Below are positions 16,805 to 25,282 of a stretch of DNA of 64,000 nucleotides, piece by piece. The notes below the pieces were generated by a model. That model did not search any database and was not told where the DNA came from. It saw nothing but the letters and a program-made list of their open reading frames with translations. Within the stretch, counting starts at the first letter, position 1. Each line of letters starts with the position of its first letter. Origin of the DNA: CBDFGS01 sp965247255 (GTDB lineage: Bacteria; Chloroflexota; Dehalococcoidia; Lucifugimonadales; CAUZJF01); NCBI GenBank assembly GCA_965247255.1, contig CBDFGS010000013.1:806001-870000 (forward strand). Direction: 5' to 3'. A program made the position numbers and the translations under genes.

Positions 16805-17953
16805 TTAGCTCCGCTCGTCGATCTGGGAGTACTCAAGGTCCTGGGGCCCAGCGTACAGAAGCCTGGGCCTAAGGATATCCTTGTGTGCGACTTGCTCGAG
16901 AAAATGGGCGACCCACCCAGGCATCCGGCCTATGGCGAACAGGGGAATGAACAGGTCGTCCGGAATTCCGAGGAGCGAGTAGATGGTGCCTGCCCATAAG
17001 TCTACGTTGGGGTGCACGCCGAGTCTGGCGCGGCTCTTCATCTCTCCGGTCTCGGTCAGCGCCTGAATTATGGAGAACCACTTGGGTTGACCCTTGCGCT
17101 CAGACAGGGCGCGCGCAGCTTCCTTTAGGTGGACGGATCTCGGGTCCACGGCTTTGTACACAGGGTGGCCGAACCCGGGCAGGCGGCCTCCGTTGCTCAG
17201 GGTTGCCGCTACGAATGTCGCGACGTTTTCTTCGCTGCCGATACTCTGGGACATCTTCATCGCGCCTTCCGCGGCGCCGCCGTGTTTAGGACCCTTGAGT
17301 GCAGCGAGGCCGGCCGTGATCGCCGCGTAGAGGTCGGCGCCGGTGGAAGCGGCCACACGGACCGCAAGGGTCGATGCGTTAACGCCGTGCTCCGCGTGCA
17401 GCACCAGGTCCTTGTCGATCAGTGCCGCGTCTTCCGTGTCTGGCGCCTCGCCCGAGAGCATATATAAGAAGTTGGCGGCGTGGCCGAGGCTCTGGTCCGG
17501 CGGGATGTGCGCCTTGCCACGGCGGATGCGGTCGTGAGTCGCCACGATCGTCGCCACCGCCCCGGTAATCCTTACACCCCTACTCACGTTCGCCTCTGGC
17601 GTAGAGTCATCAGGCGTCCCGGCCTGGCCTATCAAGGCGGAAACGGCCGTCCGCAGGACATCCATGGGATGCAAGTCTCGCGTTAGACGAATGATCTCGA
17701 CGATCTCGCCGGGGATGGCGCGACCCTCTCTGAGTCGGCCGTCGAACTCGTCAAGCTGAGCGCGAGTGGGCAGCGAGCCAAATAAGAGGAGGTAGCAGGT
17801 CTCTTCGAATGAAGAGTGCTCGGCGAGGTCGTGGATATTGTATCCGCGGTATAGGAGTTTTCCAGCAGTGCCGTCTATGAAGCTTGATTCTGTCTTGTCG
17901 AAGTATACGTCCTTGAGGCCCTTCCTGATCTCGACCTTCTCTTCAACCGCCAT
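16805..17953 (-). CDS. gltA: Citrate synthase
   Basis: 382 residues, the length of the shorter bacterial citrate synthases. The catalytic motif HAEHGVNASTLAVRVAAST contains the active-site histidine, followed by GPKHGGAAEGAMKM and LPGFGHPVYKAVDPRS with the second catalytic His, and a C-terminal Asp region VDLWAGTIYSLLGIP. It condenses oxaloacetate and acetyl-CoA in the TCA cycle; a 2-methylcitrate synthase activity cannot be excluded by sequence. A near-consensus promoter lies 120 bases upstream (18080-18108). Confidence 0.95.
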   Translation of the reverse strand: MAVEEKVEIRKGLKDVYFDKTESSFIDGTAGKLLYRGYNIHDLAEHSSFEETCYLLLFGSLPTRAQLDEFDGRLREGRAIPGEIVEIIRLTRDLHPMDVLRTAVSALIGQAGTPDDSTPEANVSRGVRITGAVATIVATHDRIRRGKAHIPPDQSLGHAANFLYMLSGEAPDTEDAALIDKDLVLHAEHGVNASTLAVRVAASTGADLYAAITAGLAALKGPKHGGAAEGAMKMSQSIGSEENVATFVAATLSNGGRLPGFGHPVYKAVDPRSVHLKEAARALSERKGQPKWFSIIQALTETGEMKSRARLGVHPNVDLWAGTIYSLLGIPDDLFIPLFAIGRMPGWVAHFLEQVAHKDILRPRLLYAGPQDLEYSQIDERS

Positions 17954-18079
17954 CTGTCCTCATCTCCACACGTCGACTGTCGGTCAAACCATAGGACGGC
18001 AGCTCAGGAAGTCGCCACCGCGGGGATCGTCCGGAACGGGCCACCTATGCTGCTGAGCAGGGCTCGTCCAGAGCAACGA

Positions 18080-18108
18080 ATTTTAGCATTCGGGGCTATA
18101 GCTGTCAA
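18080..18108 (-). promoter_or_regulatory. Near-consensus sigma-70 promoter for citrate synthase
   Basis: Minus strand: perfect TTGACA (18108-18103), 17-base spacer, TAAAAT (18085-18080). Transcription would start near 18073, giving a leader of about 120 bases to the start at 17953. One of the best promoter matches in the window. Confidence 0.72.
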
Positions 18109-18177
18109 GAAAGGCAGCCGCGGATTGAGCCGCTCACAGCATGCAATACAGGTGCGCGATAGGCTGGTTCTGGCTCC

Positions 18178-18206
18178 TTGACGAGGTCGGGGAGCGGGAA
18201 TAGAAT
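18178..18206 (+). promoter_or_regulatory. Sigma-70 promoter now separated from its probable gene by IS copy 1
   Basis: TTGACG (18178-18183), 17-base spacer, TAGAAT (18201-18206) on the plus strand. It is divergent from the citrate synthase promoter. Without the 1716-bp insertion at 18263-19978 and one target copy, this promoter would sit about 140 bases before the M55 peptidase start at 20070. Confidence 0.6.
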
Positions 18207-18531
18207 CGTGCATTGCGACGATGAGTCCGGACTGCGGCCCCCGCCGGGCCTTGTAAGCTTAGCCCGAATCCACCGAAGGACACCGATGGACGGCGTGAGG
18301 AAAGCGGAAGGGGGGGTGAGGGAGCTACAGGGGAAATAGCCTGGGTTCCATTTGGGGTAGGGAGGTCGGCGGACGGTCTTCATCGCCGCACAGGGGCCCC
18401 TATGGCCGTCTGCGGGAGCTGCGATGCGGGGGATGGCGAGAGAATACGCAGCAGGGAACTCTCTCGGACCGGGCTGGCGCGAGTCTGCGGGGATCTTCGG
18501 TTGTCCGGTGGGTGGGTCGCCGACGGTGCCG

Positions 18532-19857
18532 TCAGGCCGGGAGTGGAATGGCTCGCAGCCGGGCCAAGGCGCGGCTGAACTTCTCAGCCCAAGGCCAGCG
18601 ATCCGGAAGATGCAGGGTCAACCGGCGTGCCGAGCGGGTGAGCCGTCCGGCTAGGGAGAAGAACCGCCGCCGGAGGGTCTTGGTGGTGGCTATCCGCTCT
18701 CCCAGACCGATCCGCGCCGTCCAGCGGGCCAGGTTGTGGGCCATCGTCTGGACGGCCAGCCAGGCGCCGTTGGCGGCGAAGCGGCCCGAGGGGAGATGGT
18801 TCAGCCCGACGCCGTACTTGAGGTCGCGTATGGCATTCTCGATCTCGGCGTGGCGGCGATGGTCAGCCTCCAGTTCGAGCAACTCCCCGTCCCGGTCGGT
18901 GATGAAGCCGTGATAACTGTATTTGGCGAAGAGGGCCAGTTGGGAACCGGGCGTCGGCTTCACCCGCCGGACGATGAGCCGTACCGGCGCGGCGTCTGCC
19001 TCGGCCTGGAAGGGGGTGCAGGTGATCTCGGCCACATCGGCGGCACCGTCCATCCAGTAAGGAATCGGCGTCCAGGCATCTTCGGGTATCGCCTCGATGA
19101 GATTGTGCAGGCTTTTGTGCTGGCGGATGGTGATGGAGTAGCGGACATTGATCCGGCGGCAGACGGCGACCACGGCGTGGGTATAGAAGCCGCTGTCGGC
19201 ACGCATGGTGAGCTGCCCGCTGGCCCCGCCGTAGCGAACCCGGCTCACCGTTTCACGCAGGAAGTGGGCGGCGCCGCGAGCGGTGTTGGCCCGGCCCTCG
19301 CGCAGCCGGGCCATCAGCACGTCGCCTGTGCCGGCGGCGACGGCCAACAGCGGGTGATAGCCCCGCTTGCCGGTATAGCCGTGGTGGCGTGCGCCCTCCT
19401 TGGCCAGTCCGTAGGTCTCGCAGATGGTGGAGTCCAGGTCAATGGTCAGGGGCCCGTCGCCGGGTCCCGCCCCGGCCTGCCAAGCCCGGGCCAGCAACTC
19501 GCGGCTCACCCGGTCGAGTTGACGGACGTGGCCCCACCGGAAGCTGCGCAGGAAGGTGCCCAGGGTGGATGGCGCCTTCACCGTGCCGCCCAGGGTGCTG
19601 GCCGTCCCCCCGGTGCGCAACACATCGGCGTCGTCAATGCAGTCGCCCCCAGCCAGCGCAGACGCCACCAGCGTCATCATCTTGTCGCTCGTGTTCGCCC
19701 GCCCCGGGGCATCGCCCAGGTCGAGGCGCTGCCGGACGAGTTCGGGCAGGCCGAGGTGCCGCGCCAGGGTGGCCGGAAGGAGCAGCCCGGCATTGGCCAC
19801 CAAGCGGCGGTCGTCGAAGGTGATTTGGATTCGGTCGGGGTGGTTGCGTGGCAGCAT
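18532..19857 (-). CDS. IS1380-family transposase (copy 1)
   Basis: 441 residues, a DDE-type transposase. The catalytic acidic residues are most likely in LTIDLDSTICETYG, TMRADSGFY and HAEIENAIRDLKYG, the last being the conserved E motif of this family. The ATG at 19857 has an AGGAG site whose bases also form one arm of an inverted repeat (see 19863-19927). The predicted protein is identical to that of copy 3. It cuts and pastes the element at CTNAR-like targets, judging from the three duplications in the window. Confidence 0.93.
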   Translation of the reverse strand: MLPRNHPDRIQITFDDRRLVANAGLLLPATLARHLGLPELVRQRLDLGDAPGRANTSDKMMTLVASALAGGDCIDDADVLRTGGTASTLGGTVKAPSTLGTFLRSFRWGHVRQLDRVSRELLARAWQAGAGPGDGPLTIDLDSTICETYGLAKEGARHHGYTGKRGYHPLLAVAAGTGDVLMARLREGRANTARGAAHFLRETVSRVRYGGASGQLTMRADSGFYTHAVVAVCRRINVRYSITIRQHKSLHNLIEAIPEDAWTPIPYWMDGAADVAEITCTPFQAEADAAPVRLIVRRVKPTPGSQLALFAKYSYHGFITDRDGELLELEADHRRHAEIENAIRDLKYGVGLNHLPSGRFAANGAWLAVQTMAHNLARWTARIGLGERIATTKTLRRRFFSLAGRLTRSARRLTLHLPDRWPWAEKFSRALARLRAIPLPA

Positions 19858-19862
19858 CTATT

Positions 19863-19927
19863 GGGTGCTCCTTTTCCAGGGTCTGTTTTTTGCTACAAAA
19901 CCATTATCCCAGAAGCACAGGAGCACC
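19863..19927 (-). promoter_or_regulatory. Transposase promoter flanked by an RBS-sequestering inverted repeat (copy 1)
   Basis: On the minus strand, GGTGCTCCT (19927-19919) precedes an extended -10 TGGGATAAT (19911-19903), and its complement AGGAGCACC(C) (19872-19863) contains the transposase ribosome-binding site. A transcript starting at the -10 would lack the first arm; a transcript entering from outside would contain both and could hide the ribosome-binding site. Confidence 0.5.
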
Positions 19928-20069
19928 TTCTTGCTGCTTCAGGACGCTAACCCGACGCCCTCCTTCGGTGGATTCGGGCTTAGGCTTCGCAACGCCGCGA
20001 TCGCCTCGGCGATGGATAGATACCCGCTGTGCAAGCGACAGGTTCCACATCTGGTCACGGGGAGAGGAC

Positions 20070-20927
20070 ATGAAGGTCTATATCGGGACGGACAGCGAAG
20101 GGCAGGCGTGCGTCACCCGCGAGCGCGACCCGGAGACCGTGTATGGTCCGTGGCAGGGCGAGTACATCCGCAAGCGGGCCACCGAGGAGACTACGGCCGC
20201 TGTGGAGGCGGCGAGAGACGCCGGGGCAACGGATATTCTGGTGCAGGACATGGGCTTTATCCGAGGGGTCTCCCCCGGCGGCCTCGTATTGCACTACGAT
20301 GACCTGCCCAGGGGCATACGCATAGCACTGGGAGGCGCTCAGCTGCACCAGGTGATCGATTCGACCTTCGATGCGGTGATCCTCCTGGGCCACCATGCCA
20401 TGGCCGGCACCGAGAATGCCGTTATGGCCCATACTTTCAGCTCGGCAGAGATTGAGAACATGTGGCTCAACGGCGACAGAATCGGCGAGATCGGTGTCGA
20501 GGCGCTGCAATTCGGAGTCTTCGACGTGCCGGTGGTGATGGTCTCGGCCGACGAGGCCGGCTGCCGTGAAGCGCAGGAGTGGCTGGGAGACGTGGAGGTA
20601 GCCCCTACCAAACGCGGCCTGGGCAATCACCAGGCCATCTCTCTACACCCCAAGGACGCAGACGACCTGATACGCGAGAAGACCAGGGCTGCTCTCGGCC
20701 GCCTGGGGGACTTCAGACCGTTCAAGATGGACCCGCCTTTCGAGCTCAGGATCGACTGCTACACCGAGGAGCAAGCCGAGCGGCGCGCAGGCAGGGCGGG
20801 GAGCGAGCTAGACGGGCCCAAGAGCGTGCTGATTCGCACCGACTCGCCCATCGACTTCACGCCGCAGATGACCGCGGCGGCCAAGTGGAGTTGGCTAGGT
20901 GTTCCAGCCTCGCAGGCCAAGAATTGA
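20070..20927 (+). CDS. M55-family peptidase (D-aminopeptidase DppA-like)
   Basis: 285 residues from the ATG at 20070, with GGGGAGAGG immediately upstream. The N-terminus MKVYIGTDSEGQACVTRE matches the metal-binding start of DppA-like enzymes (usually MKIYISxDMEG), and HHAMAGT and SADEAGCREA fit the family. Members are metal-dependent D-aminopeptidases forming ring-shaped oligomers, often linked with dipeptide uptake. IS copy 1 is inserted just upstream and separates the gene from a good promoter, so its expression may depend on outward transcription from the element. Confidence 0.85.
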   Translation: MKVYIGTDSEGQACVTRERDPETVYGPWQGEYIRKRATEETTAAVEAARDAGATDILVQDMGFIRGVSPGGLVLHYDDLPRGIRIALGGAQLHQVIDSTFDAVILLGHHAMAGTENAVMAHTFSSAEIENMWLNGDRIGEIGVEALQFGVFDVPVVMVSADEAGCREAQEWLGDVEVAPTKRGLGNHQAISLHPKDADDLIREKTRAALGRLGDFRPFKMDPPFELRIDCYTEEQAERRAGRAGSELDGPKSVLIRTDSPIDFTPQMTAAAKWSWLGVPASQAKN

Positions 20928-20952
20928 GGCGCCGCTGATTAAGGCCGATGCG

Positions 20953-21540
20953 ATGTCGCGCCGCATACTCTTTGCCGCCTCATTCACGGCGATTGTTGGC
21001 GCGGCACTAGGCCTACAGGCGTGCTCCGGGGGAACCCCTGAACCCGAGAGGGAGGTAGTTGCCATGTCCGACTCCAACCTTCACGTCGAGAGCACGGCTT
21101 TCGCCGAGGGGGAGCCCATACCCGCCAAGTACACCTGTGAGGGCGAAGACGTTTCGCCCGCCTTAACCTGGACAGGCGTGCCCGAGGGGACCAGAGGGCT
21201 CGCCCTTGTCTCCGACGACCCTGACGCCCCCGGGAGGACGTGGGTGCACTGGGTAATCTACGGTATCCCGACCGACACCGCGGGGCTGCCGGAGGGCGTC
21301 CCCACGACGGAATCGCTTTCCGACGGCGCGAGGAACGGGAAGAACGACTTCGGCAAGATCGGCTATGGCGGGCCGTGTCCGCCGCCGGGACACGGGGTAC
21401 ATCGATACTTCTTCAAGCTTTACGCGCTGGACTCAGCAGTGGACCTTGGTCCCGGCACAACTAAGAACGAGCTGCTCGAAGCTATCGAGGGGCATGTTCT
21501 CGCCAAGAGCGAACTGACGGGCACCTACGAGCGGAAGTAG
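20953..21540 (+). CDS. PEBP-family (YbhB/YbcL) lipoprotein
   Basis: 195 residues from the ATG at 20953, which gives a clean lipoprotein signal (RRILFAASFTAIVGAALGLQAC, lipid-modified C24). An earlier in-frame ATG overlaps the peptidase gene. The mature part has the phosphatidylethanolamine-binding protein motifs SPALTWTGVPEGT, SDDPDAPGRTWVHWVIYGIP and GPCPPPGHGVHRYFFKLYALD. It would sit on the outer face of the cytoplasmic membrane. Ligand unknown; bacterial members are suspected kinase or peptidase modulators. It converges on hflC with 12 bases between stops. Confidence 0.9.
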   Translation: MSRRILFAASFTAIVGAALGLQACSGGTPEPEREVVAMSDSNLHVESTAFAEGEPIPAKYTCEGEDVSPALTWTGVPEGTRGLALVSDDPDAPGRTWVHWVIYGIPTDTAGLPEGVPTTESLSDGARNGKNDFGKIGYGGPCPPPGHGVHRYFFKLYALDSAVDLGPGTTKNELLEAIEGHVLAKSELTGTYERK

Positions 21541-21552
21541 CGTCGAGGGGTG

Positions 21553-22839
21553 TCAGGCGGTCGGGACTAGCTGCCCGAGGCCAGGCCGAGCGCTGGACGG
21601 ACCACCGGCAACGCGAGCTCCCTCGGTCGTCGCCTCGGCGTCGGCGACGGGGGTGCAGTTGACGACCGTGTCTCCGTCGCTGCCGGAGTGCACCACGTAG
21701 GTTGCGCCCTCGTACTCAAAGGTGACTCGATAGCCGGGCGTGACAACCTGCGCGTAGCTCTGCCCCTCCTGCTCACACCCGAGGCCGGCACTCGGCCAGT
21801 CACGGCCATCCGTTGTCTTCAGGACCAGGGCCGACCCCGATATCCCAAGCTCCTCGGACAACAGCCGCCTTGCGGCCAACTGCACATCCAACTCCACGCA
21901 CACCGAAAGCGCCGAGTCGTCCGGCGATTCGTCGGCCGTCCCCGCCGGGGCCCTGGCCGCCTCTGCGGCTGACTGACGGATACTCTCCAGGATCTTGCCC
22001 CACTCATCCGCCGATCCGTAAACCGTCGTATTCTGCGTAAGGTACTTCTTGGACGCCTCCAGCGAACGCAGGAAGGTGTAGAACTCAGGGTCCTTCTGAA
22101 GCGCGTCCGCGAATATCCTGGTCGCGTCCGCGTCCGCACAGCCGCGAATGATGTCGGCGTCCCGCTGCGCCGAGGAGCGGATGATCGTCGCCTGCCTGTC
22201 TACGTCCGCCTTTACCTCAGAGTCCCTTTTCGACCCAGCGGCCCTCTCCCGGTCGGCGATCCGCTGGCGTTCGGCTTTCATCCTATCGTGGACGCTGGTC
22301 TCTATCGCGTCAGGGAAATCGGCCCGCTTGATCCTGACGTCTATGACCTCTATGCCAAACTCCTGGAGTTTGGGTTTCACCGCATCTCTGATACGGTTCA
22401 TGACCTGTTCGCGGCTCGTCTGGATGATCTCCGACTGGTCGTCGAGGGCCACTTCTCTCCGCAGCTCGGAGGCTACGATCTCGGTGGCGCGGTTTCGGCC
22501 ACTGCGCTCAGACCCGACCTCCTCGAGGAACTTCTGCGGCTCTATTATGCGCCCTCGCGCGTAGACGTCGATCACCAGGTTCTTCTTGTCCTTGGTCAGA
22601 AGCGACGCGGCTGGAGCGTCGAACACCTGCAGCCGGTTGTCCAGGTATATGACCGACTCTATCAACGGTGTCTTGAAGTTGAGTCCGGGCTTCTTGATCT
22701 CCCTAGTCGCCTCCCCGAACCTCAACACGACGGCGTATTTGGTCTCGTCTACGGCAAACAGCGGGTTGAGAGGCGGGATGATCAGGACAATTGCCGCGAG
22801 CGCAATGACGATTATGAGAAGGGTCGCCAGGAACTTCAT
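21553..22839 (-). CDS. hflC: HflC-like SPFH membrane protein with extra C-terminal domain
   Basis: 428 residues, roughly 100 longer than a standard HflC. Residues 1-300 are the usual architecture: one N-terminal membrane segment (LLIIVIALAAIVLIIPPL), the SPFH domain (VVLRFGEATREIKKPGLNFKTP) and a charged coiled-coil stalk. Residues about 310-428 form an additional domain with GLGCEQEGQSYAQVVTPGY, which I associate with small secreted domains in Chloroflexota. HflK and HflC form a cage that regulates the FtsH protease. Its upstream neighbour is hflK, 43 bases away. Confidence 0.88.
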   Translation of the reverse strand: MKFLATLLIIVIALAAIVLIIPPLNPLFAVDETKYAVVLRFGEATREIKKPGLNFKTPLIESVIYLDNRLQVFDAPAASLLTKDKKNLVIDVYARGRIIEPQKFLEEVGSERSGRNRATEIVASELRREVALDDQSEIIQTSREQVMNRIRDAVKPKLQEFGIEVIDVRIKRADFPDAIETSVHDRMKAERQRIADRERAAGSKRDSEVKADVDRQATIIRSSAQRDADIIRGCADADATRIFADALQKDPEFYTFLRSLEASKKYLTQNTTVYGSADEWGKILESIRQSAAEAARAPAGTADESPDDSALSVCVELDVQLAARRLLSEELGISGSALVLKTTDGRDWPSAGLGCEQEGQSYAQVVTPGYRVTFEYEGATYVVHSGSDGDTVVNCTPVADAEATTEGARVAGGPSSARPGLGQLVPTA

Positions 22840-22882
22840 CGACTTCGTTTATCCTTGCGGTGATTCAGCGCCGGAGCCAAGG

Positions 22883-23893
22883 TTATTGTTGGGGGAGCGG
22901 AGTGATCGTCTGCTCTCCATCGGAGGTCACAATGACGATGTCGCTACCGGCCGGTAGGATATTCTTTTTGATGCCTGGAAGGATCTCTTCCATCTTCTCG
23001 AAGTACAGCCTCTGGCGCGTGACATCCTTCGCTTTCTGGTACTCGACGAGTACGGCGATGAACGCAGCTGCCTGGCCCGTAGCGAGATTCACGCGCTCCG
23101 CTCTGTACGCCTCGGCGTCCTCTCTCAGCCTCGCCGCCGTGCCCTCCGCCTTCGGAAGGACGTCCTCCTTATAGGCGTCGGCGAGATTTATGATCCTCTC
23201 CTTGTCCTCCTTGGCGCGAACCACGTCCGCGAAGGCGTCTTGGACCTGAGGGGGCGGGTTGACGTTTTGGAGCTTGACCTCTGTGACGTGGATGCCCGTC
23301 TCGTATTCATCCAACAATTTCTGCAAGAGCTGCTGAGTCTCCGCCTGGACCTCCTCTTTCCTGTTGGTCAAAACGTCGTCTATCGGCCGGCTGCCGACGA
23401 CCTGCCTCAGCGAGGTCTCCGCGACGTCTCTCAAAGTCACCGCCTCGGGGTCGATCACCTTGAACAGGAACCGCTCTGGGTCCTTGATGTTGTACTGGAT
23501 CAGGAGCTGAACGTCGACAATGTTCTCGTCACCGGTGATCATTAGCGACTCGTCGGTGAAAGGGCTATTCCCCCTGAAGCCCAGCTCCATGAGGCGCCTC
23601 TCCTCGGCCTGTATGATGTTGCGGGTGCCGATAGGGGCTGGCCAGAACCAGTGGAGCCCTTGCTGAGCTTCGCCGCTGTACTTGCCGAACAGGCGAAGCA
23701 CGGCGACCTCTCCGCCCACGGCGGAAACTGTGTAGATCCCCGACCCCAGCCAGAGGACGACGGCGACCGCAACCAACACCAGGAGCGCGATCAGGGCGGT
23801 CCCACCGCCTCCGAAGCTGAAGCGCCCAAAGAAAGAGCGCACCCGCTCCAGGATCTGTTCTAGGTCTACCTCAGGCTCGTCTTGCCGGCTCAC
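22883..23893 (-). CDS. hflK: HflK-like SPFH membrane protein
   Basis: 336 residues with a GTG start. A glycine-rich N-terminus (RFSFGGGGTALIALLVLVAV) leads into one membrane helix, then the SPFH domain (AVLRLFGKYSGEAQQGLHWF), VQLLIQYNIKDPERFLFKV and a coiled coil ending in FEKMEEILPGIKKNILP. With HflC it forms the membrane complex around FtsH. Orientation and order (hflK then hflC on the minus strand) match the usual operon. Confidence 0.93.
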   Translation of the reverse strand: MSRQDEPEVDLEQILERVRSFFGRFSFGGGGTALIALLVLVAVAVVLWLGSGIYTVSAVGGEVAVLRLFGKYSGEAQQGLHWFWPAPIGTRNIIQAEERRLMELGFRGNSPFTDESLMITGDENIVDVQLLIQYNIKDPERFLFKVIDPEAVTLRDVAETSLRQVVGSRPIDDVLTNRKEEVQAETQQLLQKLLDEYETGIHVTEVKLQNVNPPPQVQDAFADVVRAKEDKERIINLADAYKEDVLPKAEGTAARLREDAEAYRAERVNLATGQAAAFIAVLVEYQKAKDVTRQRLYFEKMEEILPGIKKNILPAGSDIVIVTSDGEQTITPLPQQ

Positions 23894-24010
23894 TGACCTT
23901 CTCGTTTCGGAAAATCTTTGCTCAAGACCTACGATATCATATCACATGTATTGCATCTGCGGTTGTCTAAAAGGCCTCGGTGGTGCCCCTCTCAGCGGTG
24001 ATGTTTTTCA

Positions 24011-25282
24011 TCATTTGCTATCCTGTTGAGCCCTCAGCCGACTGAGCGTCTGCAGGAAGCGCTCGTAGCTGGAGACCCTGGACACGGCGTCGACGAAGGT
24101 CTTGAGGTTGGGGACCAGGCCTCTGAGCTCAATCATCTGAGGACCGATGGGGCTGGACGACTGAGGGAGAAGGGCGTAGTTCCCATGGAACGCGAAGTAG
24201 GCCTGGTTGAGCTTGCGAATGTAAGCACCGTTCTCCACGAAGAACCTGCGTCTCCGCTCCATATAGTCTTCGGCCTCTTCGACCGAGCCCGTTCGCAGAA
24301 GCTCGTCGACATGCTGTCGTGTCTCGCGCATCTCACCGTCGAAGTCGAAATCGCGGTCCGGGACATCTTCCGCACTCGCAGGGCGCGGCCGTGCTGGAGA
24401 CGTCGAGGGGGGTACGCCACCCAGTTTCTGAAGCGCAAGTTCTGCTATCTCGCTGCCCACAACGTCGGCGAATGTCTCGTTCAGCGTGTGCATTTCGGAG
24501 CTCGCGAATATCTTGCGTCCGAGCGGGCGGTCGGGGGGCAGGAAGACGAGGTAGTTGTGCATCCACTCGTGACCGGCCGTCCGGAGCGCCTGCGATAGAG
24601 ACACCGTATCCTCAATCGAGGGGGGATATGTGGCCACCCCTCCTGCGGGTACTACGATCGCGGACAGGTCCCAGCCCTCCCGAAGCGTCCGCTCCATCAC
24701 CTCACTCTGGGCCGGGCTTACGCGCGGTCTTAGCAGCACTGCGTACAGCTGTGCGATCCGGTGCCTGGGGGACACGATCAACGCCTTCGGAGCCTGCCCG
24801 AAGCGTATGTCCACAGGTGGGAACGTGATGGGCCCCCAACTCTTGATCCCTTCCGCATTCAGCACCAGCGCAATGGTCGCTTCGATGGTCTCCTCAACCT
24901 CGTCGCGCATGCTCCCCCTGGCTGTCTGCACCCGCTCAATACCGGCGTCGAGGGCCGCAAGATCGGTCGAGCCTTCGGGCTCTCCTTTGGCGATGACCTC
25001 AGACATTTGGTGGCGAAGCTCGTTCAACCTCGCGCCCAGCCGAAAGTATTCGTGGACCTGGTCGCGGCGGTCCGATTCCGTGCGGCGGTCGCGTTTGACG
25101 GCAAGCAAGAGTCGGTGCATCCATTTGTCCGGCAGGTTGCTCGCTTCCCATCTCACAAGGCTGAACTGTTGCCGCAGCGAGACACGCTTGGCCGGATTGA
25201 GCTGCAATACGTCACCACCCACGGACAGTAAAGTCAGCGTCAGGAGGCCAATTACCAGGGATGTCCGCCAGGCCCTAATCAT
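24011..25282 (-). CDS. Secreted or membrane-anchored zinc metalloprotease-like protein
   Basis: 423 residues. An N-terminal hydrophobic segment (SLVIGLLTLTLLSVGG) suggests a signal peptide or anchor. The zinc motif HEWMH is at residues 238-242 in RTAGHEWMHNYLVFLPPDRP, and a downstream NETFADVVGSEIAE could supply the third, glutamate ligand as in gluzincins. The N-terminal half is helical with no obvious domain. I do not recognise a named family. It lies upstream of hflK on the same strand after a 117-base gap; a link to envelope protein quality control is only inference from position. Confidence 0.78.
   Translation of the reverse strand: MIRAWRTSLVIGLLTLTLLSVGGDVLQLNPAKRVSLRQQFSLVRWEASNLPDKWMHRLLLAVKRDRRTESDRRDQVHEYFRLGARLNELRHQMSEVIAKGEPEGSTDLAALDAGIERVQTARGSMRDEVEETIEATIALVLNAEGIKSWGPITFPPVDIRFGQAPKALIVSPRHRIAQLYAVLLRPRVSPAQSEVMERTLREGWDLSAIVVPAGGVATYPPSIEDTVSLSQALRTAGHEWMHNYLVFLPPDRPLGRKIFASSEMHTLNETFADVVGSEIAELALQKLGGVPPSTSPARPRPASAEDVPDRDFDFDGEMRETRQHVDELLRTGSVEEAEDYMERRRRFFVENGAYIRKLNQAYFAFHGNYALLPQSSSPIGPQMIELRGLVPNLKTFVDAVSRVSSYERFLQTLSRLRAQQDSK

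Larger units (their letters stand above)
18263..19978 (-). mobile_element. IS1380-family insertion sequence, copy 1 (1716 bp)
   Basis: Both ends carry the perfect 18-base terminal inverted repeat CCCGAATCCACCGAAGGA. The 5-bp direct repeat CTTAG flanks it (18258-18262 and 19979-19983), showing an intact, probably recent insertion. The single transposase gene is on the minus strand. Same length and an identical predicted transposase as copy 3 at 52252-53967, with every landmark offset by 33989 bases. It sits between a plus-strand promoter and the M55 peptidase gene. The roughly 270 bases outside the transposase at the left end hold no gene. Confidence 0.93.

Noticed and set aside
18736..19950. 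404-codon open frame on the plus strand, antisense to the IS1380 transposase (also in copy 3)
   Set aside because: It is exactly opposite a clear transposase gene. Its sequence is Gly/Val/Arg-rich shadow sequence from GC-rich codons, and no family resemblance is seen.
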